Part shown: positions 5,251 through 7,059 of the stretch, in pieces
Numbering within the stretch: the first letter of the stretch is position 1
Layout of the letters: each line of letters begins with the position of its first letter
NCBI GenBank assembly: GCA_964634895.1
Contig: CAZWJS010000046.1
Coordinates: 1 to 7,059 of the forward strand
DNA: 7,059 nucleotides
Origin: CG-Epi1 sp964634895
Lineage (GTDB): Archaea > Thermoplasmatota > Poseidoniia > MGIII > CG-Epi1
Reading direction: 5' to 3'
The notes under the pieces: model-generated
The model's input: only the letters and a program-made list of their open reading frames with translations
Database searches by the model: none
Told to the model about the DNA's origin: nothing
Made by a program: the position numbers and the translations under genes

Positions 5251-6243
5251 ATGACCAAAAAATTGGATATTGAAGCACTAAGACACGGCAAAGAGCTCGT
5301 CAAACGTGGATTCGCCAGAATGCAAAAAGGTGGTGTCATTATGGATGTTGTAAATGCAGAACAAGCCAACATAGCTGAAAAAGCTGGAGCTGTTGCAGTT
5401 ATGGCTCTAGAAAGAGTTCCTTCAGATATTCGTGCTGATGGTGGAGTAGCTAGAATGTCAAACCCAAATATGATTTCTGAAATTATTGATTGTACTACTA
5501 TCCCAGTAATGGCAAAATGCAGAATTGGACATACTGCTGAAGCAAAGGTTCTCGAAGCTTTGGGAGTTGATATGATTGATGAATCTGAAGTCTTGACGCC
5601 TGCAGATCCTTATTATCATGTCGTAAAAGATGGTTTTACTGTACCTTTTGTTTGTGGTGCTACTTCTTTGGGAGAAGCTGTCAGAAGAATTTGGGAAGGT
5701 GCTGCTATGATTAGAACCAAAGGAGAAGCTGGAACTGGAAATGTTGTTGCTGCAATGAGACACGCAAGATTACTGCAAGCTGAAATCAAAGTGGTCAAAC
5801 AATCTAAAAATTTAAAGAAAATTGCAAAAAAGATTGTTGAAAAATTCTTTGTTTTAGATGAAGAGGCTAAAGGCAATTTGGGAGAATCAACTGAATTTAA
5901 TCCATTTGGAAAAGACAGAAAAACTATTGAAGGCGAAGTAGTTGAAATTTTAAAGGATATCAAAAGATTAGGACGTTTGCCTGTTGTTACATTCACTGCT
6001 GGAGGAATAGCTACTCCTGCTGATGCTGCATTGATGATGCAATTTGGAATGGATGGTGTTTTTGTTGGTTCAGGAATATTCAAGTCTGATGACCCAACCA
6101 ATATGGCTAAAGCAATCGTAGAAGCTACAGCTCACTACGATGATGCTAAATTAGTTGGAGATGTTTCTAGAAATCTTGGAGAATCAATGCCAGGATTAGA
6201 AGAATCAAGCCTTGAAACTAAGATGGCAAAACGCGGACATTAG
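5251..6243 (+). CDS. pdxS: Pyridoxal 5'-phosphate synthase, synthase subunit PdxS
   Basis: PdxS condenses ribose 5-phosphate, glyceraldehyde 3-phosphate and ammonia to pyridoxal 5'-phosphate; the ammonia comes from the glutaminase PdxT, which is not in this window. The protein is a TIM barrel of 330 residues. Visible signatures are GGVIMDVVN (27-35, catalytic D32), the ribose-phosphate Schiff-base lysine K89 in MAKCRIGH, the second catalytic lysine K157 in IRTKGEAGTG with its phosphate loop (158-163), GGIATPADA (251-259) and the second phosphate loop VGSGIFKS (272-279). It is about 37 residues longer than bacterial PdxS because of an insertion at roughly 185-235 (lysine-rich, FFVLDEEAKG and FNPFGKDRKT). 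The same insertion is known in Methanocaldococcus-type archaeal PdxS. No Shine-Dalgarno precedes the ATG, which lies 11 bases after tRNA-Ala. Confidence 0.97.
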   Translation: MTKKLDIEALRHGKELVKRGFARMQKGGVIMDVVNAEQANIAEKAGAVAVMALERVPSDIRADGGVARMSNPNMISEIIDCTTIPVMAKCRIGHTAEAKVLEALGVDMIDESEVLTPADPYYHVVKDGFTVPFVCGATSLGEAVRRIWEGAAMIRTKGEAGTGNVVAAMRHARLLQAEIKVVKQSKNLKKIAKKIVEKFFVLDEEAKGNLGESTEFNPFGKDRKTIEGEVVEILKDIKRLGRLPVVTFTAGGIATPADAALMMQFGMDGVFVGSGIFKSDDPTNMAKAIVEATAHYDDAKLVGDVSRNLGESMPGLEESSLETKMAKRGH

Positions 6244-6263
6244 AAAGTAAAATTTGTAACAGT

Positions 6264-6917
6264 TTACTCATCTGAGCAATATTCATCCCAATCATATTCC
6301 CAATTATCATTAGAACTGAATGAGGTATGAATTGCACATTTATTATCATCTGATAAATCTGTATGAGCAAACATATAATGCATATCGGTTACATTGGATA
6401 CATCCCAGTCTGAAATATCCTGATTGAAACTCTCAGCCAAATAAAACATCTCCTCCATATTCGTTACATTTGAAACATCCCATTCCGAAATATTTCCATT
6501 GAAGTCAGCATCATAAAACATTTTATACATATCAGTTACATTTGAGACATCCCAATCTGAGAGGTCTCCATTGAAACTATCAGTATGTGTAAACATAAAC
6601 CTCATATCAGTTACACTAGAAACATCCCAGTCTGAAATATCACCATTAAAATATGGTTCCCAGTAAAATAACTCTGACATATCGATAATCAATGACGTAT
6701 CCCAGGTGTTAATTTCTCCATAAGTAGAATTTGCGATAGTAGAATTATCTATCCATTCATCCACAGCAGTCTTGAGTTCATCTGTGTTTTCAGGTTGGAA
6801 ATTTATCTCATTTTTATCATCATTAATTGATTCGTCTGTACTGTCTTCTTCAATACATCCGGTAAAAGACGTCAAAAGTAAGCAAATTGTCAACAAGAAC
6901 GTCTTGCTCATGTGCAT
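6264..6917 (-). CDS. DUF285 (BspA-like) repeat surface lipoprotein
   Basis: A signal peptide (MHMSKTFLLTICLLLTSFTGC) ends in a lipobox-like F-T-G-C, so C21 is the likely lipid-anchored first mature residue and the 197-residue mature part faces outward. After an acidic, Asn-rich spacer (22-70) come five repeats of the PF03382/DUF285 type. Each starts at the Trp of a WDVSNVTDM-like motif (W72, W97, W122, W146, W171; period 25, 25, 24, 25) and carries MF and FNGDIS positions. The tail NKCAIHTSF through C214 could form a disulfide (C194-C214). Many NVT/NST sequons suggest N-glycosylation sites, as on archaeal surface proteins. The family is linked to cell surface binding, but the ligand is unknown. 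The start may be M1 or M3; a TATA-like element at 6931-6938 fits a leaderless start at either. The gene converges with pdxS across 20 bases. Confidence 0.88.
   Translation of the reverse strand: MHMSKTFLLTICLLLTSFTGCIEEDSTDESINDDKNEINFQPENTDELKTAVDEWIDNSTIANSTYGEINTWDTSLIIDMSELFYWEPYFNGDISDWDVSSVTDMRFMFTHTDSFNGDLSDWDVSNVTDMYKMFYDADFNGNISEWDVSNVTNMEEMFYLAESFNQDISDWDVSNVTDMHYMFAHTDLSDDNKCAIHTSFSSNDNWEYDWDEYCSDE
6360..6704 (-). repeat. Five tandem 72-75 bp coding repeats (DUF285 units)
   Basis: On the plus strand the motif ACATCCCAGTCTGAAATATC and close variants recur at 6400, 6475, 6547 and 6622. A degenerate copy sits near 6697 (GTATCCCAGG). The spacing is 75, 72, 75 and 75 bases, exactly matching the protein period. 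The copies at 6400 and 6622 share this 20-mer, which suggests recent duplication or gene conversion within the array. Confidence 0.8.
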
Positions 6918-6929
6918 GGCACTGGTTAG

Positions 6930-6940
6930 GAATATAAAGC
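6930..6940 (-). promoter_or_regulatory. Putative TATA box for the DUF285 lipoprotein gene
   Basis: GCTTTATATTC on the minus strand is centred about 20 bases before the ATG at 6917 and 26 before the ATG at 6911. The second spacing is ideal for a leaderless transcript beginning at M3 (MSKTF). Motif and spacing only. Confidence 0.35.
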
Positions 6941-6955
6941 AATTTCCTAAAATTA

Positions 6956-7059
6956 TTAGAAACCCTTTAGATTAGCATAAGCAAAAAAGACTATTTGGCT
7001 TAGCCCAATTACAATAAACAAAATCATTTGAAAAATATGAGTTTTAGGAGCTTCTTCCT
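6956..7059 (-). CDS. C-terminal end of a membrane protein (partial)
   Basis: The minus strand is open from the right edge and reads 33 residues to a TAA at 6956-6958: EEAPKTHIFQ, then a hydrophobic run of about 20 residues (MILFIVIGLSQIVFFAYA), ending NLKGF. This is a single terminal transmembrane helix with a short tail, and the rest of the gene lies beyond the window. The other two minus-strand frames contain early stops. Too little is present to name it. The last helix of a multi-pass protein or a small rotor-type subunit are both possible. It lies upstream of the lipoprotein gene on the same strand, 38 bases away. Confidence 0.5.
   Translation of the reverse strand, partial: EEAPKTHIFQMILFIVIGLSQIVFFAYANLKGF

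Noticed and set aside
5076..5273. Plus-strand frame of 65 residues containing VAQSGRSPPSQGGG
   Set aside because: It is the sense translation of tRNA-Ala plus flanks, a typical spurious ORF.
5142..5372. Minus-strand frame of 76 residues containing GFEPAASALRRR
   Set aside because: This is the well-known false protein produced by translating the antisense of a tRNA gene; it overlaps tRNA-Ala and the start of pdxS.
5458..6101. Two long minus-strand frames (101 and 161 residues) opposite pdxS
   Set aside because: They mirror the pdxS codons, are rich in Ser/Asn/Ile, and show no family motif; pdxS is certain here.
6360..6704. Repeat array as a CRISPR
   Set aside because: The 72-75 base periodicity lies in frame inside a coding gene and corresponds to DUF285 protein repeats; there are no unique spacers between constant repeats.
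6956..7059. Edge fragment as an ATP synthase rotor (c/K) subunit
   Set aside because: The single helix lacks the expected Glu/Asp ion-binding residue (a Gln is there), and 33 residues do not justify the name.

Overview
The window looks like a low-GC archaeal chromosome segment. The best fit is a marine planktonic euryarchaeon of the Marine Group II/III type (Poseidoniales and relatives). This is inference from four things: an archaeal-type DnaG primase, an archaeal-length PdxS with its internal insertion, archaeal-style TATA-like elements about 26-30 bases upstream of several starts (implying leaderless or short-leader transcripts), and a Cys-anchored DUF285 repeat lipoprotein. There is no 16S or other phylogenetic marker to settle the lineage.

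Layout. At the left edge (1-703, plus strand) is a tightly overlapped gene string. It holds the last 20 residues of an upstream protein (possibly glycine C-acetyltransferase), then msrB, then a very short O6-alkylguanine-DNA alkyltransferase, joined by TAATG and ATGA overlaps. The last two repair oxidised methionine and alkylated guanine, so this reads as a small damage-repair cluster. It meets head-on, with a 9-base overlap, a minus-strand operon (2817 down to 695): a 75-residue unknown protein, orotidine-5'-phosphate decarboxylase (pyrF), and the ATPase and permease of a CcmAB-type heme/cytochrome c maturation exporter. Every junction in this operon overlaps. Upstream of it, also on the minus strand, lies dnaG (archaeal primase/exosome subunit).

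Divergent from dnaG, on the plus strand, is a 270-residue protein. Its N-terminal half I do not recognise. Its C-terminal 75 or so residues look like a DUF1292 (YrzB-type) domain, otherwise known mainly from Firmicutes. It is followed by tRNA-Ala(CGC), with an encoded CCA and the G3:U70 alanine identity pair, and, only 11 bases on, pdxS (pyridoxal 5'-phosphate synthase, synthase subunit). Convergent with pdxS is a small acidic lipoprotein made of five 24-25-residue DUF285 (BspA-like) repeats. At the right edge is the last 33 residues of a minus-strand membrane protein.

Most of the window is housekeeping: nucleotide and cofactor synthesis, primase, a tRNA, repair and cytochrome maturation. No transposon, CRISPR array, integrase or phage gene was seen, and no stretch over 300 bases lacks a gene. 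The most interesting items are the DUF1292-like fusion protein, the one-domain alkyltransferase that keeps its active cysteine, the tRNA-pdxS arrangement with a mismatched D-stem, and the unknown 75-residue leader gene of the pyrF-ccmAB operon.
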